NCBI GenBank assembly: GCA_016718825.1
Contig: JADKCL010000033.1
Span: 46,562 to 110,561 of the forward strand
Length of the DNA: 64,000 nt
Direction of reading: 5' to 3'
From: Bacteroidota bacterium
Lineage (GTDB): Bacteria; Bacteroidota; Bacteroidia; J057; JADKCL01
This document shows, one piece after another, positions 44,741 through 53,990 of the stretch (position 1 is its first letter; every line of letters begins with the position of its first letter). Both the position numbers and the translations under genes were made by a program. The notes beneath the pieces were generated by a model, which made no database searches, was not told the origin of the DNA, and saw only the letters and a list, made by a program, of their open reading frames with translations.

Positions 44741-46147
44741 TCAATGATTCCGCGACTTCTTCCCAAATGTGTGGCGGGAGGAATTGCGAATATCCTTGTG
44801 GCTATAGTTCCAGACGACAACTTGGTAGCTGCGCCAGAGGTAAGCAACGGGGGCGACCAGGAAGTGCATAAAACGGGTGTAGGGGATGATCGCGATGATG
44901 AAAAATGCACTGATGATGTGAATTTTGACCACCCAAGGCATCGCACTCACGGCCTCAATATCTGGATTGAGCATGAACAATGACCGCAGATAAGGCGTCA
45001 AGACTGCCGCAAACCAGGTGGATCCCCAGCGCACGAAGAAAGCGACTCCCAAGCCGGAAATGATCTGCGTCAAGAGCGTCACATACACCAGCATATCAGC
45101 TTTGCTGCCCACCACGATCAGTTTTCCGGAGGCAAATCGACGGTAAACCAGTGTGCAAATTCCGACCAAGGCACTCAATCCGAAGACGAAACTCGATACT
45201 TCCAAGATCAGCAACCTGATCGGCATGCCATTCCACGCCATCAAGGCACGTGGGAACAGAAACGCAATCAAGTGGCCGAAAAACAGGAACATGAGGCCCC
45301 AGTGAAACGGTTGACTACCCCAGAACAATTGTTTTCCCTCCAGGAATTGGGAAGACAACGAACTCACCGTAAATCCGCGCTTGTTGTACCGGCGAATGGT
45401 TCCAATGAGGAAGGTCACCAAGGCAAGATAGGGGAATGCGCTGAACATAATATTGTTGAGCATCGGCGAACCCGTGGAGAAGGCATTCACCAGCAACCAT
45501 ACGATGCAACTTGCGACAACCAACAGGAATGTGAAATGCAAGCCGAGATATTTTGGCCCATGAGGCAAGTCGTGCTGTCCGCGCCCTTCACGCTGTTCCT
45601 TGCCGTATTTGCTCAATTTGTAGGCAATAAAGCTGAGCAAGATCAAGGCAAAGATCGCCCACGTTGTAATATCGCCGAGCATGGCGCGCAACGGATCCGC
45701 GACATTGGGCCCGGCCGGGGCAGCACCACCTCCGCCCGCAGGTGCGGCCGCCGCTACGGGAGGTGGACCGGCCTTTGCGCCCTCGGCGTCGATATAGGCA
45801 ATCAAGTCCGTCAATTGTGCATCGTCCAATTGGGGGAATCCCGGCATGTCGATTTTGTTGAATTGTGCATAAACTTCGTTGGCAGCTGCATCTCCTGTGG
45901 CGATCAAAGCCTTCGAATTCACGATCCATTTGCGCAGCCATTCTTCTCCGCGTTTTTCCTTCACGCCAGCCAACCCCGGCCCGACGGCCTTGGTATAGTC
46001 GGTGCGGTGGCAGCTTGCACAAAGTGTTTTGAAATTCTCCTCGCCCGATTGTGCAGTAACCTGCATCGATGGGAGGAACATTGCTGCGAATGCCAAAACG
46101 AGGCCAAGACGCAGATATTTGGGGAATAATATTCGAAGCTTTTTCAT
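44741..46147 (-). CDS. narI: Cytochrome c-NarI fusion (nitrate reductase gamma subunit)
   Basis: 468 residues. A signal/anchor is followed by a cytochrome c domain with CASCH at 43-47 and a Pro/Ala/Gly-rich linker (about 125-150). A NarI-like membrane domain with about five to six helices follows, carrying haem b histidines (HFTFLLVVA, FHWGLMFLFFGHLI, KIHIISAFFIIAII). Ordinary NarI has only the b haems and takes electrons from quinol. The added periplasmic cytochrome c suggests electron exchange with other cytochromes. It overlaps narJ by ATGA. Confidence 0.88.
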   Translation of the reverse strand: MKKLRILFPKYLRLGLVLAFAAMFLPSMQVTAQSGEENFKTLCASCHRTDYTKAVGPGLAGVKEKRGEEWLRKWIVNSKALIATGDAAANEVYAQFNKIDMPGFPQLDDAQLTDLIAYIDAEGAKAGPPPVAAAAPAGGGGAAPAGPNVADPLRAMLGDITTWAIFALILLSFIAYKLSKYGKEQREGRGQHDLPHGPKYLGLHFTFLLVVASCIVWLLVNAFSTGSPMLNNIMFSAFPYLALVTFLIGTIRRYNKRGFTVSSLSSQFLEGKQLFWGSQPFHWGLMFLFFGHLIAFLFPRALMAWNGMPIRLLILEVSSFVFGLSALVGICTLVYRRFASGKLIVVGSKADMLVYVTLLTQIISGLGVAFFVRWGSTWFAAVLTPYLRSLFMLNPDIEAVSAMPWVVKIHIISAFFIIAIIPYTRFMHFLVAPVAYLWRSYQVVVWNYSHKDIRNSSRHTFGKKSRNH

Positions 46148-46860
46148 AGCATTCCTACTGATAAGTCTTGTTTCACAGGTGCTTGTAACGGATTGGTATT
46201 GCATCCGCCGGTACCGCAATTTTGAAGAAAGGCCCCGCCAATCATGGGTTGCAAGCTTGCATTGTCATAATGAATGCCTGCAAAGTCCTTGGCGAGTACT
46301 TTTTGAAGGGCTGCCAATGCATCGCGGTAGATATTGCCACCTTCGAGGTCTTGTTGCAGCAGGGCTTTGTGCATTTTCTTCAGCACTTTCTCCTTGAGCT
46401 GCACCCTGGCATCGTCAAATTCGGCAATCATACTCGTCAAGGCAGGTTGCATTACGCCGACTGCAAGTTCCTCGAGAAATTCCTGGTCTTGTGTGCGGGC
46501 CATCAGTTCGAGGACATTGGCGAGGTTGTCGGGCAGCTCCGAACCGCAATCGTTGTCCACCTTGGCCTGCTCTTCCTTCATATTGACCAGGAATTCGCCG
46601 CGCTTGTAGTCTTCACCGAAGATGACATAGCCCAAGTCCAAGTAGCAAATCGCCTGAATATGAAATGTTTTGGTGAAGATCAGCTCGCATTCCGACTCCG
46701 AATGGTTGTGAACGAATTCGGAGAAGCGGCGGAAATCGGCTGCAGCATCGGGATATTGTGCCTCCAATAGATTTTGGCAAAATTCGACATCGTAATGGTA
46801 ACCTTCAGCCGGGTAGGCAAATACCTTCGCCATTGCCCGATATTGTGTTCTGACATCCAT
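46144..46860 (-). CDS. narJ: Nitrate reductase assembly chaperone NarJ
   Basis: A TorD/NarJ-type chaperone for cofactor insertion into NarG, 238 residues, cytoplasmic. YRAMAKVFAYPAEGYHYD at the start and FHIQAICYLDLGYVIFGEDY with the NarJ acidic/aromatic pattern are diagnostic. The ATG at 46860 follows the narH stop by one base. The C-terminal end (GTGGCNTNPLQ) is Cys-containing and not typical of enterobacterial NarJ. Confidence 0.9.
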   Translation of the reverse strand: MDVRTQYRAMAKVFAYPAEGYHYDVEFCQNLLEAQYPDAAADFRRFSEFVHNHSESECELIFTKTFHIQAICYLDLGYVIFGEDYKRGEFLVNMKEEQAKVDNDCGSELPDNLANVLELMARTQDQEFLEELAVGVMQPALTSMIAEFDDARVQLKEKVLKKMHKALLQQDLEGGNIYRDALAALQKVLAKDFAGIHYDNASLQPMIGGAFLQNCGTGGCNTNPLQAPVKQDLSVGML

Positions 46861-46861
46861 A

Positions 46862-48355
46862 TTATGCCCCTCTTTGTCCGCGTTCGGTGAAGCCGAATCC
46901 TTGTTCGCCCTTGGCATCCGCAGTGCTTTCAATCATTTCGATTGCTTCTTCGCGGTGTGCAGGCGGAATCACAAAACGCTCTTCGAAGGTAGCCAAGGAG
47001 GTGAGACGGAAGATTTCGTCCGCTTCGGCACCTTCCATGTGGACCTGCTTGAGCGCAACTTCGACCTCCTGCTTGGGCAGGTCGCCGACCGTCACGTCGC
47101 GGCGGTGAATCTTCACTGCGAGCAGCTTGCGCATCACGCCACGCACCTTTTCGGCATCGCCTGCGGTAAACAGCGAGGCCAGATAATTCATCGGAAGGCG
47201 GCTTTTGTCAATCCCTGCGAAGAGCGAATCCGAAACGGTCTCATAAACACCGTCCGCATCGACGCTAGCCATGGCAGGCAACATCGGTGGCACGTAAAAG
47301 AGGTTCGGCAGCGTGCGGAACTCAGGGTGCAAAGGCAGGGCAATTTTCCAGACTTTGACGAATTTGTACACCGGCGACTTTTGTGCAGCGATGATGGTGC
47401 TGTCTGCAATGCCGTTTTTGCGTGCCTCGCGGATCACTTCAGGATCGAACGGATCCAAATAGATTCCCAATTGGGTATCCACCAAGTCCTTCTCGTCGCA
47501 ACTTGCGACTTGCTCAATGCGGTCGGCATCATACAACAACACACCCAGGTAGCGGATACGGCCCACGCAGCTGTGCATACATGCAGGTGCCTGACCAGAT
47601 TCGAGGCGAGGATAGCAGAGAATGCATTTTTCGCTTTTGCCGGTATGCCAGTTGTAGTAGCTCTTTTTGTAAGGGCAAGCCGTCACACACATTCTCCAGG
47701 CGCGGCAGCGCTCCTGATTGATCAAGACGACGCCGTCTTCGCCACGCTTGTAGAGCGCACCAGAAGGGCAGGAACCTACACAAGCCGGATTCAAGCAGTG
47801 GTTGCAAATACGTGGCAGGTAGTGCATCGTCATTTGCTCCAGTTGGAACATGCTTTCCTGCTCTGCGTCGGTCAATGCATTGAAGTTGACGTCGTGACGG
47901 GCATAGTCAGGCGAACCACCCAAGTCGTCGTCCCAGTTCGGACCCGACTGAATCTCGATGGGCTTGCCAGTGATCAGCGATACGGCGCGTGCAGTCGGCT
48001 GATCATTCCCAGCTGGTGCCTCAAAAAGATCTTCATACTTATAGGCCCAAGGGATATAATAGTCCTCCAAAACCGGCATATGCGGATTGTGGAAGATATT
48101 TTTAAGGCCCTTGAGCTTTCCGGCGCCCTTGAGCGACACCGAATTGCCATTCTTGACCCAGCCACCTTTGTAGATGTCCTGATCTTCCCATTTCGTGGGA
48201 TAACCCGTGCCGGGTTTGGTCTCCACGTTGTTCCACCACATGTATTCTGCGCCTCTGCGGTCGGTCCAGATATTTTTACATGCGACGGAGCAGGTATGAC
48301 AGCCTATACACTTGTCCAAGTGAAAGACCATTGATATTTGCGATCTGATATTCAT
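46862..48355 (-). CDS. narH: Nitrate reductase beta subunit NarH
   Basis: Electron-transfer subunit with three [4Fe-4S] clusters and one [3Fe-4S] cluster, 497 residues. Cysteine groups are CIGCHTCSVACKN near 16, CNHCLNPACVGSCPSGALYKR (split over the second cluster), CRAWRMCVTACPYKK (Trp in place of one Cys, as in NarH) and KCILCYPR. It ends with the usual NarH C-terminal region. The ATG at 48355 is preferred over an upstream TTG. The 113-bp gap to narG holds a GAGAATT heptamer repeat. Confidence 0.95.
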   Translation of the reverse strand: MNIRSQISMVFHLDKCIGCHTCSVACKNIWTDRRGAEYMWWNNVETKPGTGYPTKWEDQDIYKGGWVKNGNSVSLKGAGKLKGLKNIFHNPHMPVLEDYYIPWAYKYEDLFEAPAGNDQPTARAVSLITGKPIEIQSGPNWDDDLGGSPDYARHDVNFNALTDAEQESMFQLEQMTMHYLPRICNHCLNPACVGSCPSGALYKRGEDGVVLINQERCRAWRMCVTACPYKKSYYNWHTGKSEKCILCYPRLESGQAPACMHSCVGRIRYLGVLLYDADRIEQVASCDEKDLVDTQLGIYLDPFDPEVIREARKNGIADSTIIAAQKSPVYKFVKVWKIALPLHPEFRTLPNLFYVPPMLPAMASVDADGVYETVSDSLFAGIDKSRLPMNYLASLFTAGDAEKVRGVMRKLLAVKIHRRDVTVGDLPKQEVEVALKQVHMEGAEADEIFRLTSLATFEERFVIPPAHREEAIEMIESTADAKGEQGFGFTERGQRGA

Positions 48356-48468
48356 TGCTTTGTTCAATTGAGAATTGAGAATTGGGAATGGAGAGAGAAA
48401 TTCATAGCATCGGCTATTTTTATTTCAGCATTTAGCTGCCAGAACTTCGCTCTCCATTTTTCCTTGAT

Positions 48469-51400
48469 TTAAAATTCCACGATTTCCATTTTCCGCACGA
48501 GTACGTGTGTATCGCGGTTCACGCCGACGGGTCCCCAATAGTTGAAGTGGTAGCTGAATTGGCCATAGCCGCCACACATCAGGTTGGGTTTCAAGTGCAC
48601 GCGGGTGAAGCTGTTGTGACCACCGCCACGGCGGCGTCCACGTTCCTGGCTCAACGGCACGTTGTACGTACGTTCAGGTGAGTGGTACACGATACATACC
48701 CCCTTTGGAATACGTGCGCTCACGCAGGCACGGGTCACATATACGCCGTGGTCGTTGTAAACTTCGACGTAATCGTTGTCATGAATTCCCAATTCAGCTG
48801 CGTCCTTCTCACTCATCCAGCAAGGCTCCGTTCCGCGGCTCAGAGTGAGCATGCGCAATGTATCACCGTAGGTGGAGTGAATGTGCCATTTTCCGTGCGG
48901 GGTCAAGACATTCAACATTCTTGCCTTGCCGTCGTTGACCGTCTTGCGCAAGTCGCCATAGGCTTCCGGCGTTGGTGATGGCTTATAGGTCGCCAAGTGT
49001 TCGCCGAATGCAATATAGGCATCGTGGTCCAGGTAAAAGTGTTGCCTTCCTGTGAGCGTGCGCCAAGGCACAAGCCGGTCCACGTTGTAGGTGTAGGCGG
49101 CATAGGCGCGGCCATTGTTCATCAAGCCTGACCAGACCGGTGACGTATTGTAGCGGTGTGGCTGTGCCTGGATATCCTTGTAATTGATGCGCACATCCTG
49201 AAGTCCTTCGCCCAAGTCGGCCAAGACCAAGCCCGTCTTCTTTTCCATGTTTTGGTAAGCCCTGTAATTGAGCTTGCCATTGGTAAGCGTACTCAGCGAC
49301 ATGACCGCGTTGATGGCTTCGACATCTTCCTTGAGGGATGGATATTCAGCACCGTTGTCCCACTTCTGCACGTGGCGCTTGTCGGCAAGCATTTCGTTGT
49401 ACACGTCTTCGCAGAGGTAGTGATTGCCGTGGGCACCAAGTCCTTGCTTGGGTACATTCGGGCCAAGACTGATGAACTTCCTGTAAATCTCGGTGTAATT
49501 GCGCTCCACGAAGGCCAATTTGTGCATCGTCTTGCCGGGAATCGGCTCGCATTCGCCTTTGCTCCAGTCGAGCAGACGTGGTTGCTGCACTTCGTCCACG
49601 GCATCGTGGCTCAGCGGACTTGCGACGACATCGATGACGGTGGTTGGCATGTGGATGCCTGCCATTTCGCTGACGCGTTTGGCAAGTAATTGGAAAATCT
49701 GCCAGTCGCTTTTGCTTTCCCATACCGGAGGCACTGCTTCGCTCAACGGGTGGATAAAGCTGTGCATGTCCGTCGAATTGATGTCTGCCTTCTCGTACCA
49801 AGACGCGGTTGGCAGCACAATATCGCTGTACAAAGCCGAGGTATCCATGCGGAAGTTGATGTCGATCACCAAGTCCATTTTGCCTTTGGGGGCCTCCTTG
49901 GTGAATTCGATGTCATTGACCAAGGGACCGGCAACCTCATCGGCAATTTTGTTGTTGTGCGTGCCGAGATAGTGGTCCAACATGTATTCGTGGCCTTTGG
50001 CCGAAGACATGAGCGCATTGCCGCGCCAGATGAACCAAACCCTCGGGAAGCTCGACTCCTGATCGGGCTGCTCTACGCAGTATTTCAGCTCCTTGTTTTT
50101 CAGCTGATTCACGATATAGCCTTTCATTCCGGCTTCGTCGTTGAATCCCGCAGCCTGCGCCTCTTTGACGATGTCAAGGTTGCTCTTGCTGAATTGCGGG
50201 TAGAAAGGCATCCATCCGTTTTTGACCGACATCACCGTCCAGTCTGCGCTGTGCATATTGGCGAGGTGATTGTCAGGTGCTGAATTGTAGTACTTCTGGT
50301 TGCCGTCGTAGCGCCACTGATCGCTGTGGATATAGTGCCAAATCGGACCTTGTTGGAGGCGCACTGGACCCTGCCAGTCCTTGCCCGACATGACGGCTCC
50401 CCAGCTTTCGACCGGTGCAAGCTTTTCTTGCCCGACGTAGTGGTTCATGCCACCACCATTGCGGCCGTTGCAACCTGTCAACATTTGCGCCATGATGGCT
50501 GCACGGTACATCAGGTTGCCATGGAACCAGTGGTTGATGGCAGCACCGACGATCACCATACATTTACCTTGGGTGACTTCGGCAGTCGAGGCCCATTCCC
50601 TGGCGAATTGCAGAACCGTTTTGTCACCAATTCCGGTAAACAATTCCTGCCAAGCAGGGGTGTAGGCTGCATCTTTGTCGTCGTAACTCGTTGGGTATTC
50701 CCCAGCCAAGCCACGACGCACGCCGTATTGCCCCATCGTCAAGTCATAGACGGTTGCCACAGGCACTTTGCTGCCATCGGCCAATTCGACAAAACGTACA
50801 GGCACCCCACGGTTGGCTTTTTTGTCAAGGCCGTATTCTACGAATTCGACCTGCACGACTTGATCATTTTTCTCAAGGAAGCTCAGGGTTGGATCATAAG
50901 CTTCATTGGATTCGCCGTCTTCGTACAGCATATTCCAATTGCCCTTTTTGTCGTCCCAGCGGTAACCCATCGTGCCTTTTGGACTCACCAATTTACCCGT
51001 GGTGGAGTCGGCATTCAGGAATTTCCAGTCGCCGTTGGTGACATCCTTGAATTTGGCCAAACGGTTGGCGCGCAACATTCTCCCTGGAACATAATGTCCA
51101 TTTTCCAAATGCAATTCAACAAGGAAGGGGCAGTCGGTGTAGCGCTTCACGTAGTCCATGAAGTAAGGCACTTGTCGGTTGACGTGGTATTCCTGAAGAA
51201 TCACGTGGGTCACAGCCATCCAGAAAGCCCCGTCGGAACCTGCGTGGGCAGGAATCCATTGGTCGGCATGTTTGGCGACCATGCTGAAGTCAGGCGACAT
51301 CACCACCGTTTTGCTACCATTGTGCCTAGCTTCGGAGAAAAAGTGGATGTCAGGGGTACGTGTCATGCCCAGGTTGGCACCCATAGACACGATAAACTTG

Positions 51401-52092
51401 CTGTTGAACCAGTCAGCGCTTTCGCAGACGTCGGTTTGTTCACCCCAGATTTCAGGGAATGCGTTGGGCAAGTCGCAGTACCAGTCATAGAAGCTGAGGT
51501 TGACACCACCCATCAATTGAAGGTAACGCGAACCAGCAGCGTAACTCATCATGGACATGGCTGGAATCGGGGAGAAGCCAACCAAACGGTCTGGACCGTA
51601 TTTTTTGACCGTATAAAGGTTGGCGGCGGCGATCAGTTCGAGGGCTTCATCCCATTGCACGCGACGGAACCCACCTTTACCGCGGGCCGTTTGGTAGGCT
51701 TTGCGCTTGGTCGGATTGTTTTGCAGGTTTTCCCAAGCCTTCATGGCATCTCCGCCGGCCGCCTTTTTTTCCTCACGGAAGGCATCCAGCAAAGCGCCAC
51801 GCATGATGGGGTATTTCACCCGGATCGGACTGTAGAGATACCAGGAATACGAGATACCCCGTTGGCAGCCACGTGGTTCGTAGGGCGGCAAACCCTCTTC
51901 CAACAAGGGATAGTCGAGTTGTTGCATTTCCCAAACCACGATTCCGTTTTTCACGTGAATCGCCCAGGAACAGCCCCCGGTGCAGTTGACGCCGTGTGTG
52001 CTTCGCACCACTTTGTCGTATTGCCAGCGGTTGCGGTAAAATTCCTCCCATTTCCGGGATTTGGGGGAGATAAGGTCTTGAATCCAGCTCAT
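48469..52092 (-). CDS. narG: Respiratory nitrate reductase alpha subunit NarG
   Basis: Molybdenum-bis-MGD catalytic subunit reducing nitrate to nitrite, about 1207 residues. The N-terminal FS0 cluster region is STHGVNCTGGCSWAIHVKNG (His ligand plus Cys). The Mo-ligand Asp region is PEIWGEQTDVCESADW. The start MSWIQDLISPKSRKWEEFY at 52092 is the conserved NarG opening. No twin-arginine signal is visible, consistent with the classical cytoplasm-facing NarGHI. The cofactor is supplied by the moa/mob genes at 0-3 kb and 25 kb. Confidence 0.96.
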   Translation of the reverse strand: MSWIQDLISPKSRKWEEFYRNRWQYDKVVRSTHGVNCTGGCSWAIHVKNGIVVWEMQQLDYPLLEEGLPPYEPRGCQRGISYSWYLYSPIRVKYPIMRGALLDAFREEKKAAGGDAMKAWENLQNNPTKRKAYQTARGKGGFRRVQWDEALELIAAANLYTVKKYGPDRLVGFSPIPAMSMMSYAAGSRYLQLMGGVNLSFYDWYCDLPNAFPEIWGEQTDVCESADWFNSKFIVSMGANLGMTRTPDIHFFSEARHNGSKTVVMSPDFSMVAKHADQWIPAHAGSDGAFWMAVTHVILQEYHVNRQVPYFMDYVKRYTDCPFLVELHLENGHYVPGRMLRANRLAKFKDVTNGDWKFLNADSTTGKLVSPKGTMGYRWDDKKGNWNMLYEDGESNEAYDPTLSFLEKNDQVVQVEFVEYGLDKKANRGVPVRFVELADGSKVPVATVYDLTMGQYGVRRGLAGEYPTSYDDKDAAYTPAWQELFTGIGDKTVLQFAREWASTAEVTQGKCMVIVGAAINHWFHGNLMYRAAIMAQMLTGCNGRNGGGMNHYVGQEKLAPVESWGAVMSGKDWQGPVRLQQGPIWHYIHSDQWRYDGNQKYYNSAPDNHLANMHSADWTVMSVKNGWMPFYPQFSKSNLDIVKEAQAAGFNDEAGMKGYIVNQLKNKELKYCVEQPDQESSFPRVWFIWRGNALMSSAKGHEYMLDHYLGTHNNKIADEVAGPLVNDIEFTKEAPKGKMDLVIDINFRMDTSALYSDIVLPTASWYEKADINSTDMHSFIHPLSEAVPPVWESKSDWQIFQLLAKRVSEMAGIHMPTTVIDVVASPLSHDAVDEVQQPRLLDWSKGECEPIPGKTMHKLAFVERNYTEIYRKFISLGPNVPKQGLGAHGNHYLCEDVYNEMLADKRHVQKWDNGAEYPSLKEDVEAINAVMSLSTLTNGKLNYRAYQNMEKKTGLVLADLGEGLQDVRINYKDIQAQPHRYNTSPVWSGLMNNGRAYAAYTYNVDRLVPWRTLTGRQHFYLDHDAYIAFGEHLATYKPSPTPEAYGDLRKTVNDGKARMLNVLTPHGKWHIHSTYGDTLRMLTLSRGTEPCWMSEKDAAELGIHDNDYVEVYNDHGVYVTRACVSARIPKGVCIVYHSPERTYNVPLSQERGRRRGGGHNSFTRVHLKPNLMCGGYGQFSYHFNYWGPVGVNRDTHVLVRKMEIVEF

Positions 52093-52123
52093 AATCTGAG
52101 GATTAAGTTTTTCAGTACCGTGA

Positions 52124-52771
52124 TCAATGTTTTTGTCGGTCGTAGATGGCTTTCTTGACAGATTCCTTCTTACGGTTGAAATAGATGCCAAAAATGAGGC
52201 CCATCCAAACAGTCAATCCGAGTCCACCGCCAATGAGCAACATGGTGTATTTGGGCGTTGGTTCGGCCTTTGGTGCGGTCATTTCGACATCTTGAAAGAA
52301 TGCAGTCAATTGCACGACTTCTTCGGGGGTCAGCGGCTTGCTTTTGTATGCCGAAGCCATTGCCGGAAATGGGGTAGAGGTCAAGATGGCAGGCAGTCCG
52401 GCTTCGCCCAATCTCCCATAAACGTGCGTGAGGTCCTTTGCCAGCAAACCACCTTCAGGCAGGCCGGCGGCGGTGACATTGTGGCAGGAAATACAAGTTG
52501 GACCACCATTGATCAGCGCGGTAGCACCTGTAAACAGGGCCCTGCCAAGCGGGGAATTCGCCAGCAAATCAGCCTTGGCCGAATCGGAAAGCTGCGGCGT
52601 TGCGGAATCCGTAGGCGGGGTGGGTGCTTGCACCGCTGCCGTTATCGCAGCGGAGTCGGCTGCGGCTTTACCTGAATCGGGTGCGGGTTTTACCTGCGAC
52701 CAAGCCTGAGAATTCATCCCTGCCAATGCAGCCACTGTGGCAAGGGAAAGGAGTATGTTTTTCAGTTTCAT
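52124..52771 (-). CDS. Membrane-anchored cytochrome c heading the nar operon
   Basis: 215 residues from the ATG at 52771: signal peptide, an Ala/Pro/Ser-rich linker, a cytochrome c domain with CISCH at 93-97, and a C-terminal membrane helix (LLIGGGLGLTVWMGLIFGIYF) with a basic tail. It probably docks to the cytochrome c domain on the NarI fusion as part of the electron route. It starts 31 bp before narG and is first in the operon, under two FNR-like boxes. Confidence 0.85.
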   Translation of the reverse strand: MKLKNILLSLATVAALAGMNSQAWSQVKPAPDSGKAAADSAAITAAVQAPTPPTDSATPQLSDSAKADLLANSPLGRALFTGATALINGGPTCISCHNVTAAGLPEGGLLAKDLTHVYGRLGEAGLPAILTSTPFPAMASAYKSKPLTPEEVVQLTAFFQDVEMTAPKAEPTPKYTMLLIGGGLGLTVWMGLIFGIYFNRKKESVKKAIYDRQKH

Positions 52772-52810
52772 TTTACCGTTGACGTGAATAGACACGTCCC
52801 TTAACGGTTG

Positions 52811-52854
52811 TAAAATTGATTCCCGTCAATAGTTATTAAAATGATACATATCAT
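52811..52854 (-). promoter_or_regulatory. FNR/CRP-type box of the nar operon
   Basis: ATGAT-ACAT-ATCAT at 52841-52854, 70 bp before the cytochrome start. On the minus strand CAATTTTA at 52811-52818 gives a weak -7 match (four of six fixed bases) at the 29.5-bp spacing. Confidence 0.6.
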
Positions 52855-52903
52855 AAAAATGGTTGTTATTGGTTAGTTTTTGGTTGGTGTTGTTCTTTTA
52901 ATA

Positions 52904-52917
52904 ATGATACATATCTT
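52904..52917. promoter_or_regulatory. Second FNR-like box upstream of the nar operon
   Basis: ATGAT-ACAT-ATCTT, 63 bp from the first nar box, with the same central ACAT and one changed half-site base. It could be an auxiliary site six helical turns upstream. Confidence 0.45.
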
Positions 52918-53034
52918 TTAGTTGGGCGTCTGGTCTCTTTTTCGAAAGGGGCAGGGTTGACCGCAACGCGAAGGCTACGGATGCGGGGAATCGGGAGTGT
53001 TTGGGTGGAGATGCTTTTGTGCCGGTTGGGTTTT

Positions 53035-53250
53035 CTGTCGGCCGCAAGCGGCCACTGATCGTCGCCTCATCCCCGGCCCTTCTCCATCGCATTCGCTCGA
53101 AGCGAATGCGATGGAGAAGGGGGCCTAGACAATCATTTTTCTCAGAAAAATCAACGTTTCGGCTCCCTTCTCCATTGATTTTGCCCTCAGCAAAATCAAT
53201 GGAGAAGGGTCGGGGATGAGGCGAAAAATGGAAGGCAGCTGCACCGCCGC
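53035..53250. repeat. MITE-like repeat, copy 1
   Basis: The core 53063-53223 is bounded by CGCCTCATCCCCGGCCCTTC and its near-perfect inverted copy; the shared arms extend to about 25 bp with one mismatch. Inside are two hairpins (TTCTCCATCGCATTCGCT... and TTCTCCATTGATTTTGC...). It is preceded by GGCCGCAAGCGGCC and followed by a GCAGCTGC block, both also present in the copies at 55707 and 61077. It holds no gene. Confidence 0.75.
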
Positions 53251-53283
53251 AGCAGCCGCCCCTCCAATTGACCTAATTTCCCT

Positions 53284-53736
53284 TCAAAACCCCCGCTCAG
53301 CCTGTCGCTGAAAAGCCTTCCGCATCAAGCCAGATATCGGCTTCAAAAGCAGCCAACCCAAAATCCCCTTCGGGTACATCGCCATACTTCGCAGAATCGT
53401 AGTTTCAGCGCCTTCACGCGAAAACTCCCACGTTTCCAAAAAGTGGCTGGCGAACCGGCGCAAGGGGGATTGAAATTCTTGGAAACGTAATACAATCCGC
53501 TGATCGGGAATCCATTCGACAATTTCCTCGATATGCTTGGAGCCATCCTTGTTGCAAACGCGAATCCTCGTGCCTACCCAATTCGTCGTCCGCGTTTCAA
53601 AGGCCGCACTTTCGATCCCGGGCAGGAAAGAATAACCTTCAAATTCTGGCCAACGTGATACATCCATCATCGTTTCCCCGATTGCTTTGGGCGACTTTGG
53701 ACTCTGACTTTTTACCCGAATGACAATGGGTTTCAT
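53284..53736 (-). CDS. SRPBCC (START-like) domain protein
   Basis: 150 residues of the polyketide cyclase/dehydrase-like SRPBCC fold: MMDVSRWPEFEGYSFLPGIE, RIRVCNKDG, VEWIPDQRIVLRFQEF and a C-terminal long helix (LMRKAFQRQAERGF). It is a cytoplasmic lipid or hydrophobic-ligand binder of unknown ligand. It stands alone between two repeat-rich stretches. Confidence 0.8.
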   Translation of the reverse strand: MKPIVIRVKSQSPKSPKAIGETMMDVSRWPEFEGYSFLPGIESAAFETRTTNWVGTRIRVCNKDGSKHIEEIVEWIPDQRIVLRFQEFQSPLRRFASHFLETWEFSREGAETTILRSMAMYPKGILGWLLLKPISGLMRKAFQRQAERGF

Positions 53737-53990
53737 GCTGACAACGCCTTATTGAATGCCAAAAATAGGCAGCCGAACGAATATTTTAACATGAAACAAT
53801 TGAGTTTTTGTACTTGTGCAGACTATTGCAACGATTTTAAAATACCCATGCCATCTCTGTAGACTATTTGGGCCCGCAGGGGGCGATTGAATCATTGGGA
53901 TTTTTTTTAGCTATCAACGTTTGTTCCTGCCGTAGCGGGTCCCAATGGATCAAAACCATTGCTGGCCAACGCATAACAACCCCAGCGGGG

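Noticed and set aside
46874..48334. Long open frame opposite narH
   Set aside because: Antisense shadow; narH with its cysteine clusters is the real gene.
50326..52158. A 610-codon open frame opposite narG
   Set aside because: It is an antisense shadow of narG. It has no domain pattern, its composition is driven by the codon usage of the real gene, and the real strand shows clear NarG motifs.
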